A stretch of DNA of 64,000 bases. It comes from Streptomyces carminius. GTDB lineage: Bacteria; Actinomycetota; Actinomycetes; Streptomycetales; Streptomycetaceae. Location of the stretch: NCBI RefSeq assembly GCF_002794255.1, contig NZ_PGGW01000069.1:489421-553420 (forward strand), written 5' to 3'. Both the position numbers and the translations under genes were made by a program. Position 1 is the first letter of the stretch. Each line of letters starts with the position of its first letter. Shown in pieces: positions 40,983-49,419 of this stretch. The notes beneath the pieces were generated by a model. That model ran no database searches, was not told the origin of the DNA, and worked only from the letters and a program-made list of their open reading frames with translations.

Positions 40983-42113
40983 GTGCAGACCCGGACCCTG
41001 GACGGCGCGGCCCTCGCCGCCCCCACCGGCACCCCCGCCGACTGCGAATCCCCGGCCGCCCCGGCCGCCGGGGACCTCCCGGATCCGACCGCGGTGGAAC
41101 CGGCCGGGCCGCCGGGTACCCCGCCCGGTCATCCCGAGACGCTCCCGGACCGGGACGCCGAGCCGCCGCTCGCCCCGCCGTCGGCACGGTCCGATGGCTC
41201 CGGCCCCGCGGCCGACCTCTTCCGCCAGTATCTGCGCGAGATCGGCCGCATCCCCCTGCTCACCGCCGCCGAGGAGGTCGAACTGGCCCGGCGCGTCGAG
41301 GCGGGACTGTTCGCCGAGGAGAAGCTCGGCCGGACCCCGGACCTCGACGAGCGGCTCGCCCTCGACCTCGACCGGCTGGTGGTCATGGGCCGCATCGCCA
41401 AGCGCCGGCTGATAGAGGCCAACCTGCGGCTGGTGGTCTCGGTGGCGAAACGATACGTCGGACGTGGGCTGACCATGCTCGACCTGGTCCAGGAGGGCAA
41501 CCTGGGGCTGATCAGGGCGGTGGAGAAGTTCGACTACACCCGCGGCTACAAGTTCTCCACCTACGCGACCTGGTGGATACGCCAGGCGATGTCACGGGCG
41601 CTCGCCGACCAGGCCCGCACCATCCGTGTCCCCGTCCACGTCGTCGAACTGATCAACCGGGTCATCCGCGTCCAGCGCCGCATCCTGCAGGAACGCGGCT
41701 ACGAGCCCACCCCCGAGGAGGTCGCCGCCCAGCTCGGCCTGACCGGCGAACGGGTCAGCGAGGTGCTGCGGCTGGCCCAGGAACCGGTGTCGCTGCACGC
41801 CCCGGTGGGCGAGGAGGAGGACGTCAACCTCGGCGACCTGATCGAGGACGGCGACGCCCCCTCCCCCGTGGAGTCCGCCGCCTTCCTGCTGCTGCGCCAG
41901 CACCTGGAGGCCGTTCTGTCCACCCTCGGCGAGCGCGAGCGCAAGGTCGTCCAGCTCCGCTACGGCCTCGACGACGGCCGCCCCCGCACCCTGGAGGAGA
42001 TCGGCCGCCTCTTCGGCGTCACCCGGGAGCGCATCCGCCAGATCGAGTCCAAGACCCTCGGCAAGCTCCGCGACCACGCCTACGCGGACCAGCTGAGGGG
42101 ATACCTGGACTGA
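40983..42113 (+). CDS. hrdA: HrdA-like group 2 RNA polymerase sigma factor
   Basis: A 376-residue sigma-70 protein. After a variable acidic/Pro-rich N-terminus (to about residue 78) come region 1.2 (DLFRQYLREIGRIPLLTAAEEVELARR), region 2 (LRLVVSVAKRYVGRGLTMLDLVQEGNLGLIRAVEKFDY and KFSTYATWWIRQAMSRALADQ), region 3 and region 4 (RKVVQLRYGLDDGRPRTLEEIGRLFGVTRERIRQIESKTL). It lacks the long HrdB N-terminus, so it is a non-essential principal-like sigma; the Streptomyces hrdA assignment rests on size. GTG 40983 is chosen because GGAGG is at 40970-40974. Confidence 0.85.
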   Translation: MQTRTLDGAALAAPTGTPADCESPAAPAAGDLPDPTAVEPAGPPGTPPGHPETLPDRDAEPPLAPPSARSDGSGPAADLFRQYLREIGRIPLLTAAEEVELARRVEAGLFAEEKLGRTPDLDERLALDLDRLVVMGRIAKRRLIEANLRLVVSVAKRYVGRGLTMLDLVQEGNLGLIRAVEKFDYTRGYKFSTYATWWIRQAMSRALADQARTIRVPVHVVELINRVIRVQRRILQERGYEPTPEEVAAQLGLTGERVSEVLRLAQEPVSLHAPVGEEEDVNLGDLIEDGDAPSPVESAAFLLLRQHLEAVLSTLGERERKVVQLRYGLDDGRPRTLEEIGRLFGVTRERIRQIESKTLGKLRDHAYADQLRGYLD

Positions 42114-42204
42114 TCCTGGCCCAGCCCCCGGGCGGCTGCCCGTACCGCCGGGCCGTACCGCCGGGCCCGTTCCCGTCCCGTCCGGGGCCCGGCTTCCCGG
42201 CCGG

Positions 42205-43674
42205 TCAGCCGAACGCCCCCGGATGCGTCTGCTCCCGCACGGCCGTGTACTGCTGCCGCACCGCCTGACCCACCGCGAGTTCCTCGCCCGGGTCCAGGAC
42301 CTGGCCGGCGGGCGCGGGCCAGTGCGGGGGCTGCTGCGGCGAGAGGGCGCCCCGGGCCGCCCCCAGCGCCCAGGCCGCCTGCCGGGCGGCGCCCAGTGCC
42401 GCGTAGTCCGCGGGCTGCGGGATCACCACCTGGGCGCCCAGCAGGGCCGGGGCCATCGCCTGGACCGCCGGGAGCTCGGCCGCGGGCCCCAGCAGGAAGA
42501 CCCGGTTGACCTGGACCCCCCGGCCGCGCAGCACGTCCAGGGCGTCCGCCAGCCCGCACAGCATGCCCTCGAAGGCGGCACGCGCCAGATGCTCCGGCTT
42601 CATGCTCTCCTGCCGCAGCCCGGCCAGGGTGCCCGCGGTGTGCGGCAGGTCGGGGGTGCGCTCACCCTCCAGATAGGGCAGCAGCACCAGCCCGTACGAG
42701 CCCGGTGTGGACTTCAGCGCCAGCGCCGAGAGCCCCTCCGGGTCGGTGCCCAGCAACTCTGCGACACCGCGCAGCGTCCGCGCCGCGTTGAGCGTGTACA
42801 CCACTGGAAGATGCATACCGGTGGCGTCGGCGAGCGAGGTGATCATGCCGTTCGGCTCCACCAGTGCCTGATGGTGCACCGAGAACACCGATCCCGAGAC
42901 ACCGAGGGAGACGACCGCGTCGCCGGTCCCGACACCCAGACCGAAGGCGGCGGCCATCGTCTCGCCCGTACCGGCAGAGATCAGCAGCCCCTCCGGGGTC
43001 TGCCCGGCCGCCCCGGCCGGACCGACCACCTCCGGCAGCCGCACCGGGCGGCCGAGCGCCAGCTCGGCCAGGTCGGGCCGCCAGGACTCGGCCGCCGCCG
43101 ACCAGTAGCCGGTGCCCGAGGCCTCACCGCGGTCAGTGGTGCGCCGGTGGGGGCGTCCCAGCAACTGCCACACCAGCCAGTCGTGCGGCTGGAGCACCTC
43201 GGCCACCCGCCGCGCCGCCTCCGGCTCCTGCCGCGCCAGGTGGCGCAGCTTCGTCACCGGCTGCGCCGACCGGGGCACGCAGCCGACCGCCTGCGCCCAG
43301 GACTCCCGCCCGCCGAGCGCCTCCACCAGATCGGCCGCCGAGGTCTGCGCCCGCCGGTCGTTGCCCACCAGCGCGGGCCGTACCGGGTTGCCCGCCTCGT
43401 CGAGCGGGACCAGCCCGTTCCGCTGGGCCGAGACCCCGATCGCCTGGACGCCCTCCAGCAGCCCCCCGGACGCGGCCTCGCCCAGCGAGAGCAGCCACGA
43501 CTGGGGGTCGGCCTCGGTGCGCCGGGCCGCGCCCGCCACCTCTGTGCCCGCCCCGCCGTCCTCCGGTACCGGGTGCGGGGCGTACCCCTGTCTGATGACG
43601 GCGCCCGTGTCGGCGTCGCAGACGACGATGCGGGTGTACTCGGACGAACTGTCCAGACCGGCGACTATCCCCAT
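42205..43674 (-). CDS. xylB: Xylulokinase-like FGGY carbohydrate kinase
   Basis: A 489-residue FGGY kinase. N-terminal phosphate motif IVAGLDSSSEYTRIVVCD, SAQRNGLVPLDEAGNPVRPALVGNDRR, substrate region VTKLRHLARQEPEAARRVAEVLQPHDWLVWQLLGR, then SAGTGETMAAAFGLGVGTGDAVVSLGVSG in the C-terminal lobe. It most resembles D-xylulokinase, phosphorylating D-xylulose for the pentose phosphate pathway, which would serve xylose from the xylan locus about 20 kb away. No xylose isomerase is beside it. ATG 43674 has no ribosome site. It follows the antiporter gene by 16 bases. Confidence 0.8.
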   Translation of the reverse strand: MGIVAGLDSSSEYTRIVVCDADTGAVIRQGYAPHPVPEDGGAGTEVAGAARRTEADPQSWLLSLGEAASGGLLEGVQAIGVSAQRNGLVPLDEAGNPVRPALVGNDRRAQTSAADLVEALGGRESWAQAVGCVPRSAQPVTKLRHLARQEPEAARRVAEVLQPHDWLVWQLLGRPHRRTTDRGEASGTGYWSAAAESWRPDLAELALGRPVRLPEVVGPAGAAGQTPEGLLISAGTGETMAAAFGLGVGTGDAVVSLGVSGSVFSVHHQALVEPNGMITSLADATGMHLPVVYTLNAARTLRGVAELLGTDPEGLSALALKSTPGSYGLVLLPYLEGERTPDLPHTAGTLAGLRQESMKPEHLARAAFEGMLCGLADALDVLRGRGVQVNRVFLLGPAAELPAVQAMAPALLGAQVVIPQPADYAALGAARQAAWALGAARGALSPQQPPHWPAPAGQVLDPGEELAVGQAVRQQYTAVREQTHPGAFG

Positions 43675-43690
43675 GGAGGGAGATGATGCC

Positions 43691-44992
43691 TCATCGGCCG
43701 CCGGGAGACTGCAGTCCCTCCGGAGTGCCCTCCGGGGCGCTGGGGGAATCCGCCCGGGACACCGTGTCGGGCCCCGTCCCCGGCTCCTTCTCCGGCCCCG
43801 CCCCCGGCCCCTTCTCCGTGCCACCCGCGGGGACCCCCAGCAGTTGCGGGCGCACGGCGCGCACGAGCGGCTCGGTCCAGCGGGCGGCCAGCGGACCGAT
43901 GATCACCAGCAGCAGTACGTACGCCGTGGCCAGCGGCCTGATCTGGGTGGCCACCCCGGCCGCCAGACCGGCGATGACGATGGAGAACTCGCCGCGCGCC
44001 ACCAGCGCGCCGCCCGCCCGCAGGCGGCCCTTCGGGCTGATCCCGGCCCGCCGCGCCGCGTACCAGCCGGTGACGACCTTGGTGACGGAGGTGATCACGG
44101 CCAGGATCAGCGCGGGGACGAGCACCGGCGGGATGTTCTCCGGATCGGTGGACAGGCCGAAGAAGACGAAGAACACCGCCGCGAACAGGTCGCGCAGCGG
44201 GGCGAACAGCCGGTGGGCGTTCTCGGCCACCTCGCCGGACAGGGCGATGCCGACGAGGAACGCGCCGACCGCCGCCGAGACGTGCAGCTGCTGGGCGATG
44301 CCGGCGATCAGAACGGTCAGGCCGAGCACCACCAGCAGCAGCAGCTCGGGATTGTCGGAGGAGACGGCCTTGCTGATCAGCCGGCCGTGGCGCAGCGCCA
44401 CATAGAGGACGAGGCCCACCGTTCCCAGGGCCACCATCAGGCTGATGCTGCCGCTCGCCAGTCCGACCCCGGCCACCAGGGTGGTCAGGAGCGGCAGGTA
44501 GACGGCCATCGCCAGGTCCTCCATGACGAGGACGCCGAGGATGACGGGGGTCTCGCGGTTGCCGAGCCGGCCCAGGTCGGTGAGGACCTTGGCGATGACG
44601 CCGGAGGAGGAGATCCAGGTGACACCGGCCAGCGCCACGGCGCCCACCGGCCCCCAGCCCAGGACCAGGGCGGCGACGGCGCCCGGGGTGGCGTTGAGGA
44701 GGAAGTCCACCGCGCCGGACGGGTACTGCGTCCTGAGGTTGTCGACCAGCTCGGAGGCGCTGTACTCCAGACCCAGCAGGAGCAGCAGCAGGATGACACC
44801 TATCTCGGCGCCGATCGCGACGAACTCCTCGCTGGCGCTCAGCTCGAAGAGCCCGCCGTGCCCGAAGGCGAGCCCGGCCAGCAGGTACAGGGGGATGGCG
44901 GACAGCCCGATCCGGCCCGCGAAACGCCCGATGATCCCCAGCCCGAGGATGATGGCGCCCAGTTCGATGAGCAGTCTGGTGGTGTCGTGCAT
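43691..44992 (-). CDS. Cation/proton antiporter, CPA2 family (KhtU-like)
   Basis: A 433-residue membrane protein with about 12 predicted helices, beginning LLIELGAIILGLGIIGRFAGRIGL. Family features: LGLEYSASELVDN, WISSSGVIAKVLTDLGRLGN, EDLAMAVYLPLL and FFVFFGLSTDPENIPP. The cytoplasmic tail is Gly/Pro/Glu-rich and carries no RCK domain. Paired with the RCK_C protein two bases upstream it matches KhtTU, which expels K+ (or NH4+) in exchange for protons. Confidence 0.88.
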   Translation of the reverse strand: MHDTTRLLIELGAIILGLGIIGRFAGRIGLSAIPLYLLAGLAFGHGGLFELSASEEFVAIGAEIGVILLLLLLGLEYSASELVDNLRTQYPSGAVDFLLNATPGAVAALVLGWGPVGAVALAGVTWISSSGVIAKVLTDLGRLGNRETPVILGVLVMEDLAMAVYLPLLTTLVAGVGLASGSISLMVALGTVGLVLYVALRHGRLISKAVSSDNPELLLLVVLGLTVLIAGIAQQLHVSAAVGAFLVGIALSGEVAENAHRLFAPLRDLFAAVFFVFFGLSTDPENIPPVLVPALILAVITSVTKVVTGWYAARRAGISPKGRLRAGGALVARGEFSIVIAGLAAGVATQIRPLATAYVLLLVIIGPLAARWTEPLVRAVRPQLLGVPAGGTEKGPGAGPEKEPGTGPDTVSRADSPSAPEGTPEGLQSPGGR

Positions 44993-44994
44993 AC

Positions 44995-45462
44995 TCAGCC
45001 CCCCGCGATGATCTGGGCGAGTTCCTCGACGCCCTCGCGGGTGCCCACGACCACCAGGATGTCACCCGCCTCCAGCCTGAAGTCCGGCCCCGGGGCCGGG
45101 TGCGGCGCCGTCCGGCGCAGCACGGCGACGATCGAAGCGCCGGTACGTGTCCGCGCCCGGGTGTCGCCCAGCGGCCGTCCCCGGTACGGGGACTTGGCGG
45201 CGACCGGGATCCGCTCGGTGGCCAGGTCCAGCTCGCCCATGGCCAGGTCCGGGGTCTCCGGGTCGGGGGCGATCAGGGCGGCGATCGACGCCGCCTCGTC
45301 CGCGTCGAGCCGGAAGGAAGCCTGGCAGGTGTCGGGGTCGTCGGCCGCGTAGAAACCGAGGAACCGCCGTCCGTCCTGGTGGACGACGACGGACAGGTGC
45401 CGTCCCGAGCGGGTGGTCACGTCGTACTGGACGCCGACTCCCGGAAGCGGCGTGCGTTTCAT
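44995..45462 (-). CDS. KhtT-like regulatory subunit with RCK_C domain
   Basis: A 155-residue cytoplasmic protein. The N-terminal half (MKRTPLPGVGVQYDVTTRSGRHLSVVVHQDGRR) is typical of KhtT. The C-terminal half is a TrkA_C/RCK_C domain (IPVAAKSPYRGRPLGDTRARTRTGASIVAVLR, LEAGDILVVVGTREGVEELAQII) that binds a nucleotide ligand, cyclic di-AMP in KhtT. It gates the antiporter whose start follows two bases later. Start at ATG 45462 with GGAGAAG upstream; 45468 would add two residues. Confidence 0.88.
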   Translation of the reverse strand: MKRTPLPGVGVQYDVTTRSGRHLSVVVHQDGRRFLGFYAADDPDTCQASFRLDADEAASIAALIAPDPETPDLAMGELDLATERIPVAAKSPYRGRPLGDTRARTRTGASIVAVLRRTAPHPAPGPDFRLEAGDILVVVGTREGVEELAQIIAGG

Positions 45463-45666
45463 GGACAAGGCTTCTCCCCGAGAACACGGATCGAGCGGGC
45501 TCCGGGGCCGGCTGCGTCGGTGGGGGAGCCCGGAGGTCGGGACGACGGCAAGTTTCTCACAGGGGGTTCGGCCGTCGGCCGGGCAGCTCGCGTTCTCGCT
45601 GGTGGGCGGGCCACACGCGGACGGGAGGGTGCCGGGGGAGGGGCCGTGCCGTCCGCGCCGCCGGGA

Positions 45667-46086
45667 TCAGTCGAAGAACATCCGGAACAGCCACTCGGGC
45701 AGGACGTCGGCCTCGGTGAGCGGCGGGCCGAACTCGAAGCCGTGCCGGCCCACGTGCCCGTCCGGCAGGCCGCAGCTCTCCTCCTCGATCGTCCCGGCCA
45801 GGAACTTCTCGGTGCAGGGCGGCAGGATCAGGGTCTCGCGCCGCGGACCGTACTCGTCGCCGTCCGGCCAGCGCGTCCACAGGTTCCGCGCCGGGAGTTC
45901 GTCCGTCGCCCGCAGCCCTTGGGTGAAGGTGTGGTGGAGGCCGGTGTGCCCCGCCTCCAGCAGGCACCACAGGGACCGGGCGACCTGGAAGCCGCCGTCG
46001 GGGACGTCCTGCAGTTCGTCGATCTCGGAGTCGAGGTAGTGGACCCGGGCCGGGCAGGAGACCTGATACACGGACATGCGCGTCAT
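45667..46086 (-). CDS. Conserved-looking hypothetical protein, Cys/His-containing
   Basis: A 139-residue cytoplasmic protein starting MTRMSVYQVSCPARVHYLDSE. It has a regularly spaced set of Cys and His residues: SLWCLLEAGHTGLHHTFTQG, LPPCTEKFLAG, and EEESCGLPDGHVGRHGFEFG. The C-x5-H-x3-H and C-x5-H-x3-H-F patterns look like two similar repeats of a possible metal-binding unit. No family recognised. The start at 46086 or 46077 is uncertain. Confidence 0.65.
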   Translation of the reverse strand: MTRMSVYQVSCPARVHYLDSEIDELQDVPDGGFQVARSLWCLLEAGHTGLHHTFTQGLRATDELPARNLWTRWPDGDEYGPRRETLILPPCTEKFLAGTIEEESCGLPDGHVGRHGFEFGPPLTEADVLPEWLFRMFFD

Positions 46087-46213
46087 GATGCCCGCCCGCA
46101 CGCACCCGCCGGGGCGGAACGGCCACACTGCACGGTTTCGGGTGAAGTTCGGGCGAGACGGCCCCGGCGCCCGGAACGACGTGGGCCGGAACGTGCCCGC
46201 GAAGGGAGCGGAG

Positions 46214-46287
46214 TGGGGCGGGTGGGACTCGAACCCACGGCCGACGGATTATGAGTCCGCTGCTCTAACCGGCTGAGCTACCGCCCC
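46214..46287 (-). tRNA. tRNA with CAT anticodon (elongator Met, or Ile with lysidine)
   Basis: A complete cloverleaf on the minus strand: acceptor GGGGCGG/CCGCCCC, discriminator A, D-arm GCTC...GAGC, anticodon loop CTCATAA (CAT) on stem GCGGA/TCCGT with one G-U, T-arm GTGGG-TTCGAGT-CCCAC. CAT is used by elongator Met, initiator Met and Ile(k2C). The paired first base pair argues against initiator. Met versus Ile needs comparison with other Streptomyces tRNAs. CCA is not encoded. Confidence 0.9.
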
Positions 46288-46289
46288 GG

Positions 46290-46322
46290 GACGGCGCGCC
46301 GCGCACAACTGTGCGCGCCGTC
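46290..46322 (-). terminator. Strong hairpin directly upstream of the CAT tRNA
   Basis: GACGGCGCGC (46290-46299) pairs with its complement (46313-46322), with further inner pairing of GCGCA and TGTGC. It lies between the two tRNAs, immediately 5' of the downstream one, so it may end transcription from the Asn tRNA or direct processing. Confidence 0.45.
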
Positions 46323-46468
46323 TGCCGCAGCATAGCCGCTCATACGATCTCCCGCCCGTGCCGGGGTGGAGCCGGGCCGGGCCGGGCCCGTGGGCACCGG
46401 GGGAACGGTCGCCACCCGGACGGGCGAAGGGGACGGACGCGGGCCGCGGCGCCGCGGGAGGACACGGC

Positions 46469-46500
46469 GGGAACACCGCGGGAACACCGCGGGAACACAG
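46469..46500. repeat. Eleven-base tandem repeat between the tRNAs
   Basis: GGGAACACCGC is repeated exactly at 46469-46479 and 46480-46490, with a partial third copy to 46500. Confidence 0.6.
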
Positions 46501-46534
46501 AAGAAGAGGCCCCTCGCGGGACCTCTTCGAGATG

Positions 46535-46607
46535 CTCCCCCGACTGGACTCGAACCAGTAACCTGCCGGTTAACAGCCGGCTGCTCTGCCAATTGAGCTA
46601 CAGGGGA
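46535..46607 (-). tRNA. tRNA-Asn (GTT)
   Basis: Minus-strand cloverleaf: acceptor TCCCCTG/CGGGGGA (one T-G), discriminator G as in Asn tRNAs, D-arm GCTC...GAGC, anticodon stem CCGGC or extended with loop CTGTTAA (anticodon GTT), and T-arm ACTGG-TTCGAGT-CCAGT. 73 bases, no encoded CCA. Confidence 0.93.
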
Positions 46608-46806
46608 CTGCTCTGCGGGAGGCCCGGCCGGTATCCCGGGGGCGCTCCCTCGCTGTGGGCAATACAGTAGCGCATGCCGGGGGGTGCTCCGAAATCGGTA
46701 TTCGCCCCGTGCCTCGGGGTAGGCGTGGGGTGTCCGCCGCAGACCGGCAGTGCGCGCCCCGGGAGACGGGGCGCGCAGGGAGATACCTGAGGGAGAGGGT
46801 GGAGCC

Positions 46807-47118
46807 ATGCGCTACCGGCTCACGTTCGTCGTAGGAGTGGCCGTCGGGTACGTGCTCGGCACACGGGCCGGGCGCGAGCGGTACGAGAAGCTGCGCAAGA
46901 GTGCCCGGCAGTTCGCCGAGAACCCCGCCGTGCGCAACGCGTACGAGACCGCCACGCACAACGGGCGGGAGATGGCCACCAAGGCCTTCGGCACGGTGTC
47001 CGAGCGGGTGGGGGACCGGCTGCCGGGCACGGTGTCCGACAAGGTGCGCACACTGCGCGGCAGCCGGGTCGAGCAGCACACGCCGTTCGACGACGACTGG
47101 GGCACGAGCAACACCTAG
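46807..47118 (+). CDS. YtxH-like small membrane-anchored protein
   Basis: A 103-residue protein. MRYRLTFVVGVAVGYVLGTRAGRERYEKLRKSARQF has the short N-terminal membrane segment and GTRAGRERYE signature of YtxH-like actinobacterial proteins. An amphipathic helical part and a charged C-terminus (FDDDWGTSNT) follow. Function is unknown; some homologues are stress-linked. GGAG lies immediately before the ATG. Confidence 0.85.
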   Translation: MRYRLTFVVGVAVGYVLGTRAGRERYEKLRKSARQFAENPAVRNAYETATHNGREMATKAFGTVSERVGDRLPGTVSDKVRTLRGSRVEQHTPFDDDWGTSNT

Positions 47119-47154
47119 CAGCACCTGAGGCCGGCTCCGGCCCTCCGGGGGCGC

Positions 47155-47335
47155 TCAGCCGCCGTCCGGCACCCGCCCCGCGCGGGCGGGGTCGAGCAGC
47201 GGGGCGAGCAGGTCGCCGTACCGGTCCAGCCGGGCGGAGATGCCGCCGGCCGTGTGGACGAGGTCGCCGGGCTGTGCGCAGCCGGCGACCTCGTCCCATG
47301 TCACCGGGGCGGAGACGGTCGGCCGGGACTCTGCC
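47155..47335 (-). pseudogene. Remnant of a LigD-type polymerase domain (C-terminal end)
   Basis: About 55 codons on the minus strand read RPTVSAPVTWDEVAGCAQPG and ISARLDRYGDLLAPLLDP, followed by a stop at 47155. This matches the C-terminal end of the LigD primase/polymerase domain used in bacterial end joining (pattern PVSxPLxWDEV ... RxxRxGDLxxPLL). The frame upstream switches to Arg/Gly/Pro-rich noise, and no other LigD parts are present, so it is a truncated relic. It occupies the otherwise gene-free gap 47119-47611. Confidence 0.6.
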
Positions 47336-47611
47336 CGCCGCGGTGGTCCTCGGCCCGTTCCCCGGGGCCCTGCCGGGCTTCCCCGGCTTCCCCGGCCTCC
47401 TGGGCTGCCTGCTCGGCGCGGTCTCCGGCACGGCTTCACGAGTCCCACGTCCGGCGCTGTCCATGCCCGCCGGCGGAAGGCGGTACGGCCGCGGGGTGCG
47501 TTGCCGCCCGGCTCGGGCTGTGGCTAGCCTGTGTCCGTCATTCCGGTGGTTCTTCGGAATGACGAACGCCGAAAGGCCCGGACCGTACGGCCCGGGAGAA
47601 GGGGGGCGGCG

Positions 47612-48391
47612 ATGGGGCGTCTCGTACCGGCCGTGACCAGGGCTCTGGACATCCTGGAACTCTTCCTCGACGGGGACGGCGTCCTGTCCGCGCCGGAGAT
47701 CACGCGCAAGCTGGGGCTGCCCCGCACCACCGTCCACGAGCTGGTGACCACCCTGGCCGCCCGCTCGTATCTGGTGCCCGTGCCCGAGCAGCCCGGACAC
47801 TATCGGCTGGGGGTGCGGAACTACCAGCTCGGGAGCCGCTACGCCGAGCAGCTCGACCTCGCGGCCGAGGGCCGGCGGGTGGCCCGCGAGGTCGCCGAGA
47901 CCTGCGACGAGACCGTGCACGTGGCCGTCCTGGAGGGCATGGACGTCATCTACATCGCCAAGGTGGACAGCACCCGCGCGGTGCGCATGGTCTCCGCCGC
48001 GGGGCGACGGCTGCCCGCGCACTGCACCGCGGTGGGCAAGATGCTGCTGGCCTCGCTGCCGGAGGAGGAGCTGGGCACCCGGCTGCCCGGACCCGGCGGC
48101 AAGCCGCTGAGGGCGATGACGGAGAACTCGATCACCTCGCCGGACGAACTGCGCGAGGCGCTGGCGCGGATCCGCGTACGCGGCATCGCCGTCGAGGAGC
48201 GGGAGTCGAACCCGGACGTGAGCTGTGTGGCCGCGCCCGTGCGCGACAGCACGGGCCGGGTGGTCGCGGCGCTGAGCATCTCGGTGCCCACCATCCGGTG
48301 GAACGGCCGGCGGTGTGCCGAACTGGAGGCCCTGGCGGCCCGGGGCGCCGCCGACCTCTCGGCGCGGCTCGGCCACCGCAGCGCCGCCTGA
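47612..48391 (+). CDS. IclR-family transcriptional regulator
   Basis: A 259-residue IclR regulator. The winged helix at residues about 8-65 (AVTRALDILELFLDG, LSAPEITRKLGLPRTTVHELVTTL) is followed by the GAF-like effector domain (YIAKVDSTRAVRMVSAAGRRLPAHCTAVGKMLLA, SCVAAPVRDSTGRVVAALSISVPTIRW). ATG 47612 has an AAGGGGGG ribosome site; the frame is open earlier. It is followed at 60 bases by an SMP-30 gene on the same strand, which it probably controls; the ligand is likely a sugar acid. Confidence 0.87.
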   Translation: MGRLVPAVTRALDILELFLDGDGVLSAPEITRKLGLPRTTVHELVTTLAARSYLVPVPEQPGHYRLGVRNYQLGSRYAEQLDLAAEGRRVAREVAETCDETVHVAVLEGMDVIYIAKVDSTRAVRMVSAAGRRLPAHCTAVGKMLLASLPEEELGTRLPGPGGKPLRAMTENSITSPDELREALARIRVRGIAVEERESNPDVSCVAAPVRDSTGRVVAALSISVPTIRWNGRRCAELEALAARGAADLSARLGHRSAA

Positions 48392-48450
48392 GTGCCGGCG
48401 CACGGGGGCACCGCAACACGGGGGAAGAGACGAGCGAGGGGACTGCGGGC

Positions 48451-49341
48451 ATGGCCGGAACGGGCACATCCCGGATGACGCGGACGGCGGGGGCGGCGGG
48501 ACCCGAGATCGCGGTGCGTCATGACGCGCTGCTGGGAGAGGGGCCGACCTGGGACGCGGCGCGCGGACGGCTGATCTGGGTGGACGTCCTCTCCTGCCGG
48601 GTGCACACCTGGGATCCCGCCGACGGGCGCCGCACGGTGCTGGCGACCGAGCAGCACGTGGGCGCGGCCAAGCCGCGTGCGGGCGGCGGCCTGGTGGTCA
48701 ACCTCCGTGACGGGGTGGGGCTGTACGACGTGGCCGGTTCCTTCTCCTGGCTGCACCGCGACCCCGTTCCGGGCCGCCGCGGCAACGACGCCGCCGTGGC
48801 CCCGGACGGCGCGCTGTGGGCGGGCACGATGGCCTACGACGAGACCCCGGGCGGGGGCACGTTCGGCCGGATCGCCCCGGACGGAACGGCGCGCGAGATC
48901 CTGTCGGAGGTGACGATCAGCAACGGCACGGGCTGGAGCCCGGACGGGCGGCTGATGTACTACGTCGACACCCCCACGCGCCGCGTCGACGTCTTCGACG
49001 TGCGCGGCACCGAGGTGACCGGCCGCAGGCCACTGGCGGAGATCGAGGAGGGGGCGGGGTTCCCCGACGGTCTGACGGTGGACGCGGACGGCTGCGTCTG
49101 GGTCGCCCTGTGGGGCGGCGGCGCGGTGCGGCGCTACACCCCCGACGGCCGGCTGGACCGTACGGTCGCCGTCCCGGCCTCCCAGACCACGGCGTGCGCC
49201 TTCGGCGGCCCGGGGCTGCGGGACCTCTACATCACCACGGCCCGGGTGGGTGTCGACCCCGCGGCGCAGCCGTGGGCCGGTTCGCTCCTGGTGCTGCCGG
49301 ACGCGGGGCAGGGGTCGGCCCAGCGGCCCTTCGCGGGGTGA
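48451..49341 (+). CDS. SMP-30/gluconolactonase-family lactonase
   Basis: A 296-residue six-bladed propeller. GEGPTWDAARGRLIWVDVLSCRVHTWDP contains the first metal Glu; GRRGNDAAVAPDGALWAGTMAYDE and ISNGTGWSPDGRLMYYVDT hold the metal Asn residues; FPDGLTVDADGCVWVALW completes the site. Members hydrolyse sugar lactones or other lactones in sugar-acid pathways. GAGGGG precedes the ATG. No kinase or dehydratase of such a pathway is adjacent. Confidence 0.87.
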   Translation: MAGTGTSRMTRTAGAAGPEIAVRHDALLGEGPTWDAARGRLIWVDVLSCRVHTWDPADGRRTVLATEQHVGAAKPRAGGGLVVNLRDGVGLYDVAGSFSWLHRDPVPGRRGNDAAVAPDGALWAGTMAYDETPGGGTFGRIAPDGTAREILSEVTISNGTGWSPDGRLMYYVDTPTRRVDVFDVRGTEVTGRRPLAEIEEGAGFPDGLTVDADGCVWVALWGGGAVRRYTPDGRLDRTVAVPASQTTACAFGGPGLRDLYITTARVGVDPAAQPWAGSLLVLPDAGQGSAQRPFAG

Positions 49342-49419
49342 CGCCGTGCGGGCCGACACAGAACCTTCACGGGAAAGCCCTTCCGTCCTACGTGCCGGTA
49401 ACCATAGTCTGCCGACCCC

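Noticed and set aside
42138..42172. Two copies of a CGTACCGCCGGGCC-like repeat between hrdA and xylB
   Set aside because: Too short and GC-only to assign as a terminator or operator with confidence.
46469..46500. Short repeats considered as a CRISPR fragment
   Set aside because: Units are 11 bases with no spacers and no cas genes nearby.
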